This document shows positions 45,804-53,693 of a stretch of DNA of 64,000 nucleotides, one piece after another (position 1 is the stretch's first letter; every line of letters begins with the position of its first letter). Both the position numbers and the translations under genes were made by a program. Under the pieces are notes generated by a model that saw only the letters and a list, made by a program, of their open reading frames with translations, was not told where the DNA came from and made no database searches. The stretch is from Palsa-504 sp963800415 (GTDB lineage: Bacteria > Actinomycetota > Actinomycetes > Streptosporangiales > Streptosporangiaceae): NCBI GenBank assembly GCA_963800415.1, contig CAWDBS010000081.1, forward strand, positions 1 to 64,000. Direction: 5' to 3'.

Positions 45804-46328
45804 CTAAGGCCGGTCGAGACGCCTGAGGCCCGCCCGGTGGGCGCGGCCGGTCTCGATGTACGTCTTCACCGCGTTCTCGGCGAAGTCGGCGGCTACCCCG
45901 GTCTTCTTGATCTGGGCGGGCACGCCGGCCACCAGGGCGCCCGGCGGCACCTCGAAGCCCTCGGGCACTAGGCACGCCGCCGCCACGATCGCGCCCGTCC
46001 CGACCGTGGCCCGGTTCAGGGTGATCGAACCGGAGCCGATCAGGCACCTGTCCCCCACCACGCAGCCTTCCAGGTGCGCGTTGTGCCCGACCACGCAGTC
46101 GGCCCCGATCAGCGTCGGCCAGTCGTGCGTACAGTGCAGCACGGTCCCGTCCTGCACCGACGTCCGGGCGCCGACCTCGATCCGGCCGTGGTCGCCGCGC
46201 AGCACGGCGCACGGCCACACGGACGCCTCGGGACCGATCCGGACCCGGCCGATGACGACGGCGTCCGGGTGGACGAAGGCGGTCTCGTGGATGTCCGGCT
46301 CGTACTCACCCAGCGCGTATATCGGCAC
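45804..46328 (-). CDS. gamma-class carbonic anhydrase-like hexapeptide protein
   Basis: 174 residues of left-handed beta-helix. Motifs include VWPCAVLRGDHGRIEVGART, SVQDGTVLHCTHDWPTLIGA (zinc His), VVGHNAHLEGCVVGDRCLIG (two more zinc His) and VPPGALVAGVPAQIKK, followed by the C-terminal helix with Y-I-E. All three zinc ligands are retained, so carbonic anhydrase or related acyl-binding activity is plausible. It is the first gene of a pair with the amidohydrolase. Confidence 0.88.
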   Translation of the reverse strand: MPIYALGEYEPDIHETAFVHPDAVVIGRVRIGPEASVWPCAVLRGDHGRIEVGARTSVQDGTVLHCTHDWPTLIGADCVVGHNAHLEGCVVGDRCLIGSGSITLNRATVGTGAIVAAACLVPEGFEVPPGALVAGVPAQIKKTGVAADFAENAVKTYIETGRAHRAGLRRLDRP

Positions 46329-46371
46329 TATCGCAGCCTAACGCGACCGGGCCGGGCTAACGGTGGAGACC

Positions 46372-46464
46372 ATGTCGGGGAACATGTTCGGCAAGCTCGG
46401 CCTGCTCCCCGCGGCGGAGGACCACCGCCGGGTGCTCGCGGTGCCGACCTACCTGCGCCGGTAG
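46372..46464 (+). CDS. possible 30-residue small ORF
   Basis: ATG 46372 opens a 30-codon frame (FGKLGLLPAAEDHRRVLAVP) with entirely G/C third positions, 10 bp before the pentapeptide-repeat gene. The codon pattern is coding-like, but no ribosome site is obvious and I do not recognise the peptide. It could be a leader peptide or gene remnant. Confidence 0.3.
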   Translation: MSGNMFGKLGLLPAAEDHRRVLAVPTYLRR

Positions 46465-46474
46465 GGTCGGACCC

Positions 46475-47089
46475 ATGGCCGGCGACCTCACCCCGTATCA
46501 GGGCGACCTGGAGCCGGACGAGGAGTACGACAGCCTGGAGTTCGGCGGCGCCTCGTTCGACGGTGCCAACGCCGGGAACTGCCACTTCCTGGACTGCTCG
46601 TTCGCCGGCGCCTCGTTCGACGGCGTCCGGCTGCGGAAGACGCGGTTCACCGATACCCGGCTGCGGGAAACCAGGTTCGTGGCCTGCGATCTGGCCGAAA
46701 CCGGCTGGCAGGACGTCACGCTGACCGGCTGCGCGCTGGCCGGGGTGCAGGCCTTCTCCGCCTCGATGCGCCGGGTCACGTTCCGCGACTGCAAGTTCGA
46801 CTCGGTGAACTTCCGCAGCGGCACGTTCACCGACGTGACGTTCGAGGACTGCGTGCTGCGCGACCCGGAGTTCGGCGGCGCCACGCTGCGGCGGCTCAGG
46901 TTCGGCGGCTGCACGCTGACCCGTGCCGATTTCACCAGGGTCAGCTGCACCGAGGTGGACCTGCGCGGCGCCGCGCTCGGCATCAGCGCCGGGTACGAAT
47001 CGCTGCGCGGCGCCACCATCGACAGCGTCCAGCTGGTCGCGCTGGCTCCCCTGCTCGCCCGGCACCTGGGGATCACTGTCACCGACTGA
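46475..47089 (+). CDS. pentapeptide-repeat protein
   Basis: 204 residues. From residue ~22 a quadrilateral beta-helix runs as five-residue steps with central Phe/Leu: LEFGGASFDGANAGNCHFLD, CSFAGASFDGVRLRKTRFTD, VTFEDCVLRDPEFGGATLRR. The C-terminal ~35 residues (SLRGATIDSVQLVALAPLLA) end the helix as in McbG/Qnr-like proteins. Many such proteins have unknown roles; some protect gyrase. No drug-resistance claim is justified here. ATG 46475 has a weak AGGG upstream. Confidence 0.88.
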   Translation: MAGDLTPYQGDLEPDEEYDSLEFGGASFDGANAGNCHFLDCSFAGASFDGVRLRKTRFTDTRLRETRFVACDLAETGWQDVTLTGCALAGVQAFSASMRRVTFRDCKFDSVNFRSGTFTDVTFEDCVLRDPEFGGATLRRLRFGGCTLTRADFTRVSCTEVDLRGAALGISAGYESLRGATIDSVQLVALAPLLARHLGITVTD

Positions 47090-47204
47090 TGATGCGGATG
47101 TGGCGGGTGGCGCTTCACGCCTCCGAGGTGGGCCTGGTTCAGTAGGGCTCATCCTCGAACGGTCCGGCCGATGGTCGGCCGGCCCGGCCTGTAACAATGG
47201 ACCC

Positions 47205-47492
47205 ATGCAGGCCACACACGGTTCGCGGCGTTCGGCTGGCTCGTCCGGGTCGATCCTGAGCATCGGCTCGAGCGGGTCGATCCTGTCGATCGGCTCCAGC
47301 GGCTCCATCCTGTCGATCGGGTCCGCGGGTTCGATCCTCTCCATCGGCTCCGTCTTCTCGGTGGCCTCGGTGTTCTCGGCCTGCTCGGCGGGCAGCCTGG
47401 GCTCGGTCCTGGCCGGCCTGTCCCGCTGGAGCGTGCTGTCCTGGCGGTCCGGCACCGCCGTCCGGTCCCGCCGCCGCGAGCTGCCGAGCTGA
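47205..47492 (+). CDS. small repeat protein with SSGSILSIG units
   Basis: 95 residues, family not recognised. After MQATHGSRRSAG the protein has four nine-residue units (SSGSILSIG, the last SAGSILSIG), then Ser/Val-rich SVFSVASVFSACSAGSLGSV and a basic tail (SGTAVRSRRRELPS). The periodic small-hydrophobic pattern suggests a flat solenoid or a membrane-inserting hairpin. ATG 47205 is preceded by a TAACAAT -10-like box at 47192. It lies beside the pentapeptide-repeat gene on the same strand. Codon usage is normal. Confidence 0.7.
   Translation: MQATHGSRRSAGSSGSILSIGSSGSILSIGSSGSILSIGSAGSILSIGSVFSVASVFSACSAGSLGSVLAGLSRWSVLSWRSGTAVRSRRRELPS
47238..47345. repeat. 27-bp coding repeat, 4 copies
   Basis: Four diverged 27-bp units encode Ser-Ser/Ala-Gly-Ser-Ile-Leu-Ser-Ile-Gly. 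Third positions vary between units (tcc/tcg, agc/tcc) while the amino acids are kept, which suggests selection on the peptide, unlike the near-identical minisatellites elsewhere. Confidence 0.8.
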
Positions 47493-47575
47493 GCCGTGCC
47501 GTAGGCCCGGACAAGCCGCCACTGCCGCTGCAGGCCGTCCCCGGTATTGCCAGGGGGCGGGTGGGGGTCCGGGCG

Positions 47576-48960
47576 TTAGGGGAGGGCGCTGACGGCGCGG
47601 GCGAACGCCTCGGCGCGGTCACGGTAGTCCTTGAACCGCCCGAAGCTCGGCGCGGCCGGCGACAAGAGCACCACGCCGTCCGGCTGCGCCCAGCGGAACC
47701 CCGCCGCGACGGCGGCTTCTAGGTCCGGGCAGTCGGTCACGCCCGCGAAGGCCGCGGCCGGCGGGGCGGAGGCGTCCGCAGCGGAGGCTGGCGGGGCGGA
47801 GGCCTCCGCAGCGGAGGCTTCGATCTGGGCGCGGATGCGGGGGCCGCTGTCGGGGAGGGTCAGGACGTAGCTGGGCGCGTCGCGGGCCAGGACGCCGGCG
47901 GCCAGGGGGGCGTAGTCGATGCCGCGGTCGTGGCCGCCGACGATCAGCGCGATCCGGCGGCCGGGGAAGGCGTCCAGCGCGGCCAGCGTGGGCAGCACGT
48001 TCGTGGACAGGCTGTCGTCGACGAACGTGACGCCGCCGATCCTGCCGACCGGGGTGAGCCGGCTCGGCAGAGGCTGGTAGCCGGCCGCCGCCGCGCGCAT
48101 TCGGGCGTCGTCGGCGGCGCCCGGCACGCCGAGCGCGACCAGGCAGCGGCGGGCGATGAGCGCGTTGCGGCGGTTGTGCCGACCGGGCAGCCCGAGCGGG
48201 TCCATCCATTCGGCGCCGGGCTCGCCGTCTTCGCTGACCCACTCGACCCGCGGCCCGAGCAGCCCGGCGTGCTCCCGCAGCAGGTCGCTGTCGCCGTTCG
48301 CCACGGTGAGCTCGGCGCCCGGCTGTGAGCACGCGGACAGCTTGTCCCGGTAGTACTGCTCCACTCCCCCGTGCCAGTCGAGGTGGTCCGGGTGCAGCGA
48401 GGTGACCGCGACCACGGGCGGCGAGCACGGCAGGTCGGTGGCCTGGTAGCTGGACACCTCGATGACCCAGTAGTCGACCTCGCCGTCCTCGGCGGGGTCG
48501 TACGGCGGGGCGCCGAGGTTCCCGCCGAGCATGCACCGGTAACCCAGGCCTTTCAGCAGGTGCCCGGTGACCGAGGAGGTGGTGCTCTTGCCCTTGGTGC
48601 CGGTCACGCACAGGACGCGCCGCAGGTCTGCTTCGGCGAGCCACAGGCCCAGGCCACCCACCACCGGGATGCCGAGCCCGGTCAGCCGGGCCACTTCCGG
48701 CCGGTAGCGGCTGAGGCCGGGCGTCTTCACCACCACGTCGCAGCGCTCCAGGACGGCGAGCCCGCCGTCGCCGGTGGCCAGCACGGGACGGCCCAGCGCG
48801 GAGCGGTCATCGGCCACCGGGGGGGTCGGTCGTCGACCAGGACCGGCTCGACGCCCAGCGCCAGCAGCTTGCGCAGGTTGGCGTGGCCTTCGCGGCCCAG
48901 GCCCCAGACCCCGACCCGGGCGCCGGCCAGGTCGGACCAGGAGAGCTTGGGCCGGGTCAT
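47576..48960 (-). CDS. murD2: UDP-N-acetylmuramoyl-L-alanine--L-glutamate ligase MurD2 (one frameshift)
   Basis: About 461 residues of the Mur-ligase fold. The N-terminal Rossmann region is SDLAGARVGVWGLGREGHAN; the ATP loop is VLCVTGTKGKSTTSSVTGHL; then VIEVSSYQATDL, VTSLHPDHLDWHGGVEQYYR and GRHNRRNALIA. The frame breaks at a run of seven C near 48820-48826; eight would restore LVDDRPPPVADDRSALGRPV. ATG 48960 overlaps the murL stop as ATGA. Adjacent MurL makes the L-Glu-adding MurD2 role likely rather than classic D-Glu MurD. A 30-bp duplication at 47761-47820 adds Ala/Ser/Pro residues to the C-terminal domain. Confidence 0.83.
47761..47820. repeat. 30-bp tandem duplication in murD2
   Basis: Two 30-bp copies differing at one base (GGCGGGGCGGAGGCGTCCGC versus GGCGGGGCGGAGGCCTCCGC at their starts) insert about ten Ala/Ser/Pro residues each into a surface loop of the C-terminal domain. 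Confidence 0.85.
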
Positions 48961-50444
48961 TGATACCCGGCGGGGATGAAGTTCTGGCCCACCGGCCGGA
49001 GCATGGCGGCGGCGTCCGCCGCGGACGGCGCGTCCGGCCAGCTGGCCACCTCGGCCGCGAGTGCCTGCAGCAAGCCGGCCCTTCCCCGGTCCTCGCGCCG
49101 GGCGGCCAGCAGCACTGCCGCCCGGCACTCGGTGACTTCACCGACGCATTCGAACGGCTTGGCGCCCGCACCGAGCAGTGACCGGAACTTGGCCGCCAGC
49201 CCCGGATCGTCGAGCGGCTCCCCGGTCACCGTGAAGATCCGCCGCAGCGCTTCGGCCGGCAGGAACGGGGCGAGGATCAGGTCGATGAAGCAGCATTTGT
49301 CGCACTGCCCGCACCAGTGCGTGAGCCGGCGGGCCCGTTCGGCATAAAAAGCCTTGTTGCAGCTGCGGAACGAGCCGTGGTACGGCTCGAGCGCCGCGAA
49401 CTCCTGCCCCACCCACAGTTCGGTCCGGTCCCTGAGCCAGGAGAAGTACTCGGGCAGCCGCGCCGGGCTTTGCGCCAGCACGTCGCGGAAGGCCGCCTCG
49501 AACTGCTCGCTCTTGGAGAACTGGTGGTTGACCGGGTGTCCGGCGTACTCGAGCGTCGGGATGGACGCCGACCACTCGTTGGACATCACTACCGTGTCCC
49601 GGTCCTCGAGCACCGCGGCCAGCACCGCGATCGCGGACAGGATCCCGGTCACCGGCACGTGCCCGTTGAGGAAGCCGAGTTCGGCGGACCGCAGCAGCTG
49701 CGGGTCGATCTCGCGTTCGGCGCGGATGACCGGTAGCCCGGTCACCGCGGCCGGCTGCTCGATCGCGTCGAACCGGTCGGCGGGCCTGCTCGCCACGAAC
49801 AGCGCCACGTCGGCGAGCCGCCGCACCCGCTCCACCGTCACGATCGAGTCGATCCCGCCACCGAACGGCACCAGAGCCCGCCGCGGACCCCGGAGGGGTC
49901 CCAAGGTTCCCCCCAACGGGGGGCCGAGGGGGTCTGGGGGGAACGGTCTCCCCCCAGGAGCGGGGGGGTCTGGGGGGGGCGTCCCCCCGAGGCTAAACCG
50001 TGCGGGGGGGTCTGGGGGGGGCGTCCCCCCGAGGCTAAACCGTGCGGGGGGGTCTGGGGGGGGCGTCCCCCCGAGGCGAAACTCCAGCGAGGTCAGGTCC
50101 AGACCGTTGCGGTAGGCGAACTCGCCCAGGCCCTGGAGGTAGAACTCGCGGAGGAAGGCCAGTTCGGCCTCGGTCAGCGCGGTCTCGCCGAAGTCGACGA
50201 CCGCCGGCGCCGCGGTCTTGTAATACGAGACGCCGGCCAGCAGGAACACCAGCCGCGCCGCCGTGCGGGCCGCTTCAGTCTGCCAGCGTGGCCCTGCCGC
50301 CAACGTGACCCGCTCAGTGAACTCCCGCCCGTCAAGCTCATACCAGCAGCTCAGCACCCCCCGCTCCGCATCCAGTGAGAACCCCCCGTAGCGGAACGCG
50401 CTTCCGCGGGCCAATGGTTGTGGCACCGTACCCGAAACAGTCAT
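48957..50444 (-). CDS. murL: UDP-MurNAc-L-Ala-L-Glu epimerase MurL
   Basis: 495 residues. ALVPFGGGIDSIVTVERVRR is a PP-loop-like nucleotide site; TVVMSNEWSASIPTLEYAGH, VNHQFSKSEQFEAAFRDVLA, SCNKAFY and HWCGQCDKCCFIDLILAPFL match the MurL family described from Xanthomonas, which converts the terminal L-Glu of UDP-MurNAc-L-Ala-L-Glu to D-Glu. The ends overlap PgeF (ATGA) and MurD2 (ATGA), so the three are translationally coupled. Between residues ~120 and ~190 there is a low-complexity Gly/Pro insertion encoded by a G-rich 42-bp repeat, in frame. Identification is from remembered family motifs. Confidence 0.85.
   Translation of the reverse strand: MTVSGTVPQPLARGSAFRYGGFSLDAERGVLSCWYELDGREFTERVTLAAGPRWQTEAARTAARLVFLLAGVSYYKTAAPAVVDFGETALTEAELAFLREFYLQGLGEFAYRNGLDLTSLEFRLGGTPPPDPPARFSLGGTPPPDPPARFSLGGTPPPDPPAPGGRPFPPDPLGPPLGGTLGPLRGPRRALVPFGGGIDSIVTVERVRRLADVALFVASRPADRFDAIEQPAAVTGLPVIRAEREIDPQLLRSAELGFLNGHVPVTGILSAIAVLAAVLEDRDTVVMSNEWSASIPTLEYAGHPVNHQFSKSEQFEAAFRDVLAQSPARLPEYFSWLRDRTELWVGQEFAALEPYHGSFRSCNKAFYAERARRLTHWCGQCDKCCFIDLILAPFLPAEALRRIFTVTGEPLDDPGLAAKFRSLLGAGAKPFECVGEVTECRAAVLLAARREDRGRAGLLQALAAEVASWPDAPSAADAAAMLRPVGQNFIPAGYQ
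49890..50082. repeat. G-run-rich repeat element with 42-bp period inside murL
   Basis: Copies of a unit starting GAGGCTAAAC lie at 49989, 50031 and 50073 (period 42). Each has long G runs around TCT and a C run after GCGT, so they fold as GGGGGG/CCCCCC hairpins. A related, less regular part extends left to about 49890. The minus strand reads FSLGGTPPPDPPAR repeats. A similar G-run/C-run motif (GCGGGGGGGGCGTTCCCCCC) occurs at 59259-59280. Confidence 0.88.
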
Positions 50445-51334
50445 GAGGTTGTCCCATCCATTGATTTCTGGCCGGGGGCGCGGAGGCAGGCGGCTAGGGC
50501 GAGGCGGCCGCAGGGGCGGGCGGTGCGGTCGCTGAAGAAGGGGCCGGGGATGGTGGGGGCAGCGGAGCTCGTGGGGCCGGTGGGGAGGAAGGTGGTGTGG
50601 ATCTGGGGGGCGGGGACGCCGGCCGCGCGGAGGCCGTGGCGGTTGGCGGCCCACAGATCGAGGAACCAGCGGCCAGCGGCGGACGGGTCGGGCCGGATGA
50701 ACGTGGCGGCGGGGCCGAACGTCCGGGTGACGGCCTGGTGGACGTCGGGGCCGACCTGGTAGCGGTCCGCGGCGATGGCGGGACCGATACCGGCGATGAC
50801 GTCGGACGGGCGAGAGCCCAGCCCTTGCATAGCGGCGACGGCCGCGGCGGTCACCCCGGCCACGGTGCCGCGCCAGCCCGCGTGCACGCAGGCGAGCACG
50901 CCGGCCACCGGATCGTGCAGCACGATCGGCACGCAGTCCGCGGTCAAGATGGCAAGCACCACCCCGGGCGAGGCCGTGACCAGCGCGTCGGCGTCGGCGA
51001 TGGCGTCGTCGAGCGAGACCGTGCCGCTCCCCCGGTCGGCCTCGCCGACGACGCGGACCCCGGGACCGTGCACCTGGCGGGCGAAGACGAAATCGTCAAG
51101 GCTGGTGCCGAAGGCGGCGGCCAGCCGACGCCGGTTCTCGAGCACGCAGCTGGGGTCGTCGCCGACGGTCAGGCTCAGGTTCAGCGTCGCGTAGGGGCCG
51201 GACGACACCCCGCCGGAGCGGGCGGTGACGACGGCGTCGGCACCCGATGCCTCCAGGGCAGGCCAGGTCAGCAGGCGCAGGGCGCCGGCCGCGCGGAACG
51301 CGGTGGAGGGTGGTGACTGGGTGTCGGAGGTCAT
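50441..51334 (-). CDS. pgeF: laccase-domain peptidoglycan editing factor PgeF (YfiH/YlmD)
   Basis: 297 residues. ADAVVTARSGGVSSGPYATL, NRRRLAAAFG, FARQVHGPGVRVV, VLAILTADCVPIVLHDPVAG, VACVHAGWRGTVAGV-like HAGWRG, and ADRYQVGPDVH cover the metal-binding Cys/His set of the DUF152 laccase-domain family. PgeF removes misincorporated residues at the UDP-MurNAc-dipeptide stage in E. coli and has purine nucleoside activity in others. The stop overlaps murL and the start lies 12 bp after the dipeptidase stop, which places it in this cell-wall operon. Confidence 0.88.
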   Translation of the reverse strand: MTSDTQSPPSTAFRAAGALRLLTWPALEASGADAVVTARSGGVSSGPYATLNLSLTVGDDPSCVLENRRRLAAAFGTSLDDFVFARQVHGPGVRVVGEADRGSGTVSLDDAIADADALVTASPGVVLAILTADCVPIVLHDPVAGVLACVHAGWRGTVAGVTAAAVAAMQGLGSRPSDVIAGIGPAIAADRYQVGPDVHQAVTRTFGPAATFIRPDPSAAGRWFLDLWAANRHGLRAAGVPAPQIHTTFLPTGPTSSAAPTIPGPFFSDRTARPCGRLALAACLRAPGQKSMDGTTS

Positions 51335-51345
51335 CGGCTGAGAGC

Positions 51346-52533
51346 TTAGCGGGCCGCGAAGGCCTCGACTGCGCGCAGCGCGCGGAGCAGGTTGCCGCCG
51401 GCCAGCGTGGCACAGTCCGGTTCGGTCCAGCCACGGCGGAGCAGCTCGGCGAACAAGGCCGGGTAGGCGGACACGTCCTCCAGGCCGACCGTGACATCGG
51501 TGGTGCCGTCGAAGTCGCCGCCGAGGCCGACGTGCTCGATCCCCGCGACCCGGCGGACGTGCTCGATGTGGTCGGCTACCTGGGACAGCGTTGCCCTGGG
51601 GTGCGGGTGGGCGTGTTCCCACTCGGGCTTGATGCTGAGCACCTGGTCGAGGTTCCTGGGGTCCAGGCCGCGGCGAGCGGCCTCGGCCTTGAGGCCGGCC
51701 GTCCAGCTGGCGCACTCCTGGGCGACGAAGCCGGGCACGAACGTCACCATGCAGACCCCGCCATTGCCGGCCAGCCGGGCCAGCACGTCGTCGGGCACGT
51801 TGCGCGGGCTGTCGGTGACCGCCTTGGCGCTGGAGTGCGAGAAGATCACCGGGGCCTGGGCCACGTCCAGCGCATGGTGCATATGTCCGGAGACCGCGAC
51901 GTGCGACAGGTCGACGAGCATGCCGATCCGCTGCATTTCCCGGACCACGTCCCGGCCGAACTCGGTCAGCCCGCCGGCCTGCGGCTCGTCGGTGGCCGAA
52001 TCGGCCCAGCCGACGTTGGCGTTGTGGGTCAAGGTCAGGTACCTGACGCCGAGCGCGTAAAGCATCCGCAGCACGCCGAGCGAGCCGGCGATCGCGTGTC
52101 CGCCTTCGGCGCCGAGCAGCGAGGCTACCCGGCCGGAGGCGAAGATCCGCTCCACGTCGTCCGCGGTCAGCGCGAGCCCGAGCGCCTCCGGGTAGCACGC
52201 GATCATCCGGCGGGCCAGGTCGATCTGCTCGAGCACGGCAACGACCGCCCTGTCCCCGGCCAGCGAGGCGGGCACGTAGACCGACCAGAACTGCGCGCCT
52301 ACCCGGCCGGCCGCGAGCCTGGGCAGGTCGGTGTGCGTGCCGTCGACCGGCGCGGCCAGGTTCACCGCGGCGGGGTGGCCCGGGTGGCCGGGGCCGGACG
52401 CGGCCGGGACCAGGCGTACTTGGCTCACGTCACCGCCCGCCCGCTCGCGCAGCGCCCACGGCAGGTCGTTGTGCCCGTCGATCAGCGGGAACCGCCCGAG
52501 GAGGTCCCGCGCTTGCCGGATGAGTTCAGTCAC
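51346..52533 (-). CDS. membrane dipeptidase family M19
   Basis: 395 residues. The binuclear zinc site is visible: LIDGHNDLPWALRE (H-x-D), LLGAEGGHAIAGSL (bridging Glu), LTLTHNANVGWADSATDEPQ, MLVDLSHVAVSGHMHHAL, VIFSHSSAKAVTDSPRNVPD and VGLGGDFDGTTDV. No signal peptide is present, so it acts in the cytosol or as a peripheral protein. M19 enzymes cleave dipeptides, often with a C-terminal D-residue. It leads the pgeF-murL-murD2 operon, suggesting recycling of wall peptides. ATG 52533 is a good start. Confidence 0.9.
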   Translation of the reverse strand: MTELIRQARDLLGRFPLIDGHNDLPWALRERAGGDVSQVRLVPAASGPGHPGHPAAVNLAAPVDGTHTDLPRLAAGRVGAQFWSVYVPASLAGDRAVVAVLEQIDLARRMIACYPEALGLALTADDVERIFASGRVASLLGAEGGHAIAGSLGVLRMLYALGVRYLTLTHNANVGWADSATDEPQAGGLTEFGRDVVREMQRIGMLVDLSHVAVSGHMHHALDVAQAPVIFSHSSAKAVTDSPRNVPDDVLARLAGNGGVCMVTFVPGFVAQECASWTAGLKAEAARRGLDPRNLDQVLSIKPEWEHAHPHPRATLSQVADHIEHVRRVAGIEHVGLGGDFDGTTDVTVGLEDVSAYPALFAELLRRGWTEPDCATLAGGNLLRALRAVEAFAAR

Positions 52534-52784
52534 CTGGCCAGCTTAGGGGCGAGGGTTAGCCAGGGCGCTCGCGGCGGGCTGCGGCCTGGTCCCGGCGGGC
52601 TGCGGCCTGGTCCCGGCAGGCTGCGGCCTGGTCCCGGCAGGCTGCGGCCTGGTCCCGGCGGGCTGGGGACTTGCCGGTTCTCGCGACCGCAAATAACTGG
52701 CATTCATGCTGGTGAAACGGCGTATGGGAGTTACTCTTATGGTGGTTGGGGGGACGTAAGGCGGTGCGTAATGGGCCTGGTCCG
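52534..52784. other. divergent intergenic region with a 21-bp minisatellite
   Basis: This gap separates the dipeptidase operon from the phosphatase gene. The left half is the 21-bp array. The right half is AT-richer (TTACTCTTATGG near 52732) and probably holds the promoter of the phosphatase gene. An open minus-strand frame through the repeat (RDQAAAC units) lacks a credible start and I do not call it a gene. Confidence 0.6.
52573..52666. repeat. 21-bp minisatellite, about 4.4 copies
   Basis: GGCGGGCTGCGGCCTGGTCCC at 52573 and 52594, with GGCAGG variants at 52615 and 52636, then a partial copy. It begins 40 bp upstream of the dipeptidase start codon. Confidence 0.9.
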
Positions 52785-53693
52785 ATGACCGGAGAGCGCA
52801 CCCCGTCGCGTCACGTCTCCCTCGACGGCGCGGTGAACGTGCGGGACATCGGCGGCTACCGCGTTGCCCACGGACTGGAGGTCATGCGCGGCCAGCTGTT
52901 CCGCGGCGACTCGCTCAGCCAGCTGACCAGCCCCGATGTGGAGCGGCTCGACCGGCTCGGACTGCGCACCGTGATCGACTTCAGGACACCGGGCGAGGTC
53001 CTGCTCGGCGGCAACGACCGGCTGCCCTACGGGGTCGAATTCGCTCACCTGCCGGTCAGCGGCGGCGATCTCGGGGCCGTCCACGAGCTCATCGCCAGCG
53101 GCGACCACGAGCGGCAGCGGCGCGAACTCGGCGACGGGCACGCCGCCTCCTTCATGGTGGAGATGAACCGCGGGTTCGTCGCCGACGCCAGGCAGCGGAA
53201 GGCGTTCGGGGCCGCGCTGCGGCTGGTGTGCGCGCCCGGGCGGCTGCCGCTGCTCTACCACTGCACCGGCGGCAAGGACCGCACCGGGTGGATGACCGCC
53301 ATCGTGCTCACCGCGCTCGGCGTGCCGCGCGAGCTGGTGCTCCGTGACTACCTGTTGTCCAACGACTTGCACCGGACCGGTTATCAGAAGCTCCGCTTCG
53401 ACCTGGTCAAGACCGGGATCATAGCCGATCCCGACCTGCTCCGGCCCGTCCTCGAGCAGAGCGCCACCTACCTGGGCGCCGCCTTCGAGGAGGCGGACCG
53501 GCAGTACGGGTCGTTCGGCCGGTTCCTGGCCTACGGCCTGGAGGTCAGCGAGGCCATGCTGGCCGAGCTGCGCCGGACACTGCTCGGCGACCTGGTGCCG
53601 CCGGAACCCGTCCCGTTAGCCCTGCTCCGTCAGCCCAGCTCCGTCAGCCCCTGCGGCGGCGCGGGCCTATGCGGCGCAGCTGGATCCAGGTGA
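52785..53693 (+). CDS. tyrosine/serine protein phosphatase (PtpB-like)
   Basis: 302 residues. HVSLDGAVNVRDIGGYRVAH and VMRGQLFRGDSLSQLTSPDV are the N-terminal signature; the catalytic loop LLYHCTGGKDRTGWMTAIVL has the C-x5-R-T motif with Lys/Asp as in the mycobacterial PtpB family. The C-terminal tail is low-complexity and overlaps the convergent FHA-ABC gene by 50 bases. ATG 52785 is chosen; GTG 52764 with AAGG upstream is an alternative. It may act on Ser/Thr/Tyr phosphoproteins or phosphoinositides. Confidence 0.87.
   Translation: MTGERTPSRHVSLDGAVNVRDIGGYRVAHGLEVMRGQLFRGDSLSQLTSPDVERLDRLGLRTVIDFRTPGEVLLGGNDRLPYGVEFAHLPVSGGDLGAVHELIASGDHERQRRELGDGHAASFMVEMNRGFVADARQRKAFGAALRLVCAPGRLPLLYHCTGGKDRTGWMTAIVLTALGVPRELVLRDYLLSNDLHRTGYQKLRFDLVKTGIIADPDLLRPVLEQSATYLGAAFEEADRQYGSFGRFLAYGLEVSEAMLAELRRTLLGDLVPPEPVPLALLRQPSSVSPCGGAGLCGAAGSR

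Noticed and set aside
46475..47089. Calling the pentapeptide-repeat protein a Qnr-type quinolone resistance factor
   Set aside because: Only the general repeat is visible; nothing specific to gyrase-binding members.
46328..47455. Minus-strand frame with EPLEPIDRIDPLEP-like repeats
   Set aside because: Mirror image of the 27-bp SSGSILSIG repeat and the pentapeptide gene; no start region or motif of its own.
52556..52801. Minus-strand ORF with RDQAAAC repeats
   Set aside because: It arises from the 21-bp minisatellite; no ribosome site and non-coding-like codon use outside the repeat.
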